Source: Cucumis sativus (Eukaryota > Streptophyta > Magnoliopsida > Cucurbitales > Cucurbitaceae). Taken from it: a stretch of 64,000 bases of DNA. Shown here one piece after another: positions 62,401 through 64,000 of the stretch; position 1 is the stretch's first letter, and each line of letters starts with the position of its first letter. The position numbers and the translations under genes are program-made. The notes beneath the pieces were generated by a model. That model ran no database searches, was not told the DNA's origin, and saw only the letters and a list, made by a program, of their open reading frames with translations. The stretch covers positions 24,165,489-24,229,488 of the forward strand of contig NC_026655.2 of assembly GCF_000004075.3 (NCBI RefSeq), read 5' to 3'.

Positions 62401-63114
62401 GTATAAAAAACTGAAGCAGCAGGTGATGTCATGGATTACAGCAGAAAATGAGATGCACTGTGTCTTAATATCAAAATCTTAAAGTTCCACATAATGTAAT
62501 CTTATTGACAATCAGGCTTGCTTAAATCATAAGGTACTTCTAGTTACACAAAGAAGACACTACGAAGCATAATCAATTTCTCGTGTTAAAAAAAAATAAC
62601 CCAAAACAAACTTTTAGCACCCTACAGCCATTGCACAGTTAAAAATAAAGACGGAAAAAGTAGACGGCATGAAACAATCGACCTGTTTTCCATATCTCAA
62701 CAAGGCAGGATCGAAATTCAAGACTTTGATTTAATTCGCCACCTTCACCACACTTGAGCAAAATAATAATAATAAATTTAACACAAGGCAGAATCAGGAT
62801 AGCCTTAATTGTGTTAGGAATCGTCAATAGTTTATCCATTTATCCGAGACCAGAAAGAGAAGATTGAGGTAACAAAAAACAATGTATGGAAAAAGTTCAT
62901 TTCTCAGAAAACCAATTTATAAAGTGGGGAGCTCCGAATCACTCCAAAGTAAGTAAAGCGGTGAAACAAATAAACAAAAAAAAAAAAAATAATAATAATA
63001 ATAATAACAATAAAGAAATGAAAGAGATTCACCTAAACCAGATCGTGATAGAAGAGCAGATTGGTAACGCTTAGAAGCAGAAGAAAGACGAGCAGTCCAG
63101 GAATCAGCATCCAT
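59495..63114 (-). CDS. Dehydration-induced 19 (Di19) zinc-finger protein
   Basis: Di19 proteins are small nuclear proteins with two atypical Cys2/His2 zinc fingers that act in drought, salt and light responses; some are phosphorylated by calcium-dependent kinases. Five exons (63114-63033, 62275-62133, 60903-60826, 60350-60094, 59603-59495) give 222 residues, the normal length. Hallmarks are the start MDADSWTARLSSASKRYQSA, finger 1 FPCPFCSEYLDIVGLCCH with EEHP, finger 2 CPVCEMRVGVDMVAHISLQH (residues 77-96), the basic signal QRKRKSRKGG, LRKELQDGNLQSLFGGSS, DPLLSSFI and the C-terminal EEKTKRCTFVQGLLMSTIL. The third intron is AT-AC. Exon 1 has a second usable donor six bases earlier (63039), which would drop two residues (Gly-Leu). 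The gene converges with the RING-PHD gene. Confidence 0.96.
60351..60825 (-). other. U12-type AT-AC intron in Di19
   Basis: The 475 nt intron starts ATATCCTTCT after TTCAAG. It carries a perfect TTCCTTAAC branch-point element at 60369-60361 and ends GGTTAC before GTGCAGCGTAAG, the branch adenosine lying about 11-12 nt from the splice site. Joining gives NIFK then VQRKRKSRK, the expected family sequence. All three signals match the minor-spliceosome AT-AC class. Confidence 0.92.
60443..60461 (+). other. Perfect four-run G-quadruplex motif within the Di19 AT-AC intron
   Basis: Four GGGG runs separated by single C bases. Because Di19 is on the minus strand, the G-rich strand is the template and the transcript carries the C-rich complement. 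It is strikingly GC-rich for this window. Confidence 0.85.
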
Positions 63115-64000
63115 AGCTCTTCCCTAGCAGAAAAAAGATTTGGGTTTTCCAAGTTGAAGCCTCAATCTGCAGAAACTTTGAAGCAAGTTTGAAGAAGCTT
63201 ACGATCCAAAACAGAGCAACAGCAAATTGAGAACAAAATGAAAACCCTAAAAAAGAGATAAAATTAGGGAAAAGAAAGGAAAGTGATGATTTTTTTTAGA
63301 GAAATGAGAGTGAGAGATGAGATGAACTGCGAACTGAAAAAATCGATTTTGGTTCTTTTTTTCTCTCTCAAAGGTGAAATTCACAAACCAAAATGTGAAA
63401 GAGAAGAAATATACTTATTCACAACTCTATATTTATATATATATTTCTTCTTCTTTTTTTTTTCTTTTTCTTCTTATTCTCTTTTTTTTTCTTTTTTTAA
63501 TTTGTGTTATAAAAAAAATACATAATTAGGGATTTTCTCAAAAATTGAAAAAAAAAACTATTTACAAAAAAAACCACCAAATTTCATTACATAAATATTT
63601 TGCCAATTTCTCTAATAAAAAACTAAAATGGTTTATTCCATAAGTTATATTTGGAATAATTTAGAAGACATTTATATTTTACATTGAAAAATTGATTAAT
63701 AGTAAAAAAAATAGAAAATTTGACAAAATATTTACTAACATATAGTAAAATTTTTTATTTGATATCCAAAACAATAACATTGATAAGGAGTGATAAATGT
63801 CTATCGATTCTATCATAGATAGAATACAAAATTTTATGTAGTTTTTAAATATTTTAGTTTATTTTACTATTAGAATTACTAATATTTAGCTTTTAATTTA
63901 TTTTTACTATCACAGTAAATATTACTATTAATTTTTCCTATTCGTTTTAAAATATTTTTAAAGTTTCATATTTTAGAAATAACAATTTAGTGTATGTAAC
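63115..64000. other. Di19 leader and upstream region; GATAGA repeat at the edge
   Basis: The Di19 5'UTR and promoter occupy roughly 63115-63450, including CT/T-rich runs on the plus strand. From about 63670 to 63930 a diverged GATAGA-type repeat is present (AATTTGACAAAATAT, GTGATAAATGTCTATCGATTC, ATCATAGATAGAA). No other gene is seen before the window ends. Confidence 0.55.

Overview
This is a plant nuclear window, very AT-rich between genes and with intron-split genes of typical dicot length. The organism is most likely a cucurbit, probably Cucumis. That rests on overall gene and sequence character plus a dispersed GATAGA-rich repeat that I associate from memory with cucumber and melon; nothing here fixes the species. 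I see no bacterial, viral or organellar genes.

Layout. (1) 1-1500, minus: 5' part of a CBP60/SARD1-type calmodulin-binding protein gene, cut by the left edge. (2) 6063-7748, minus: F-box/phloem-protein-2 (PP2-B) gene. (3) 11588-13537, plus: PP2C phosphatase, possibly with a far-upstream 5'UTR exon near 10 kb. (4) 15.3-16.8 kb, plus: ribosomal protein eL39 with a classic telo-box/site II promoter. (5) 18163-23212, plus: mitochondrial single-strand DNA-binding protein (mtSSB) gene whose last intron carries a 2.4 kb decayed LINE flanked by a 14 bp target-site duplication and itself interrupted by a second insertion. (6) 24563-27269, minus: a second PP2C from a different clade, with a C-terminal CxxC/CxxC module. 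(7) 33395-39572, minus: a 19-exon kinesin-14 with a calponin-homology (CH) domain. (8) 39.6-55.7 kb: a 16 kb gene-poor stretch of AT-rich sequence, microsatellites, dispersed repeats and two GC-richer promoter-like islands. (9) 56264-58982, plus: RING-PHD protein. (10) 59495-63114, minus: Di19 zinc-finger protein, convergent with gene 9.

All exon structures were built by hand from splice signals, reading phase and resemblance to known families. Exon lengths keep frame throughout, so most junctions should be right to the base; UTR exons are weaker. Several genes belong to stress or defence families (CBP60, PP2-B, two PP2Cs, Di19), but they are unrelated in sequence and I infer no cluster or operon-like cooperation.

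The most notable observations are two probable U12-type AT-AC introns, one in the kinesin motor domain and one in Di19 (the latter also containing a perfect four-run G-quadruplex motif), and the nested retroelement in the mtSSB intron. I found no convincing new multi-gene system.
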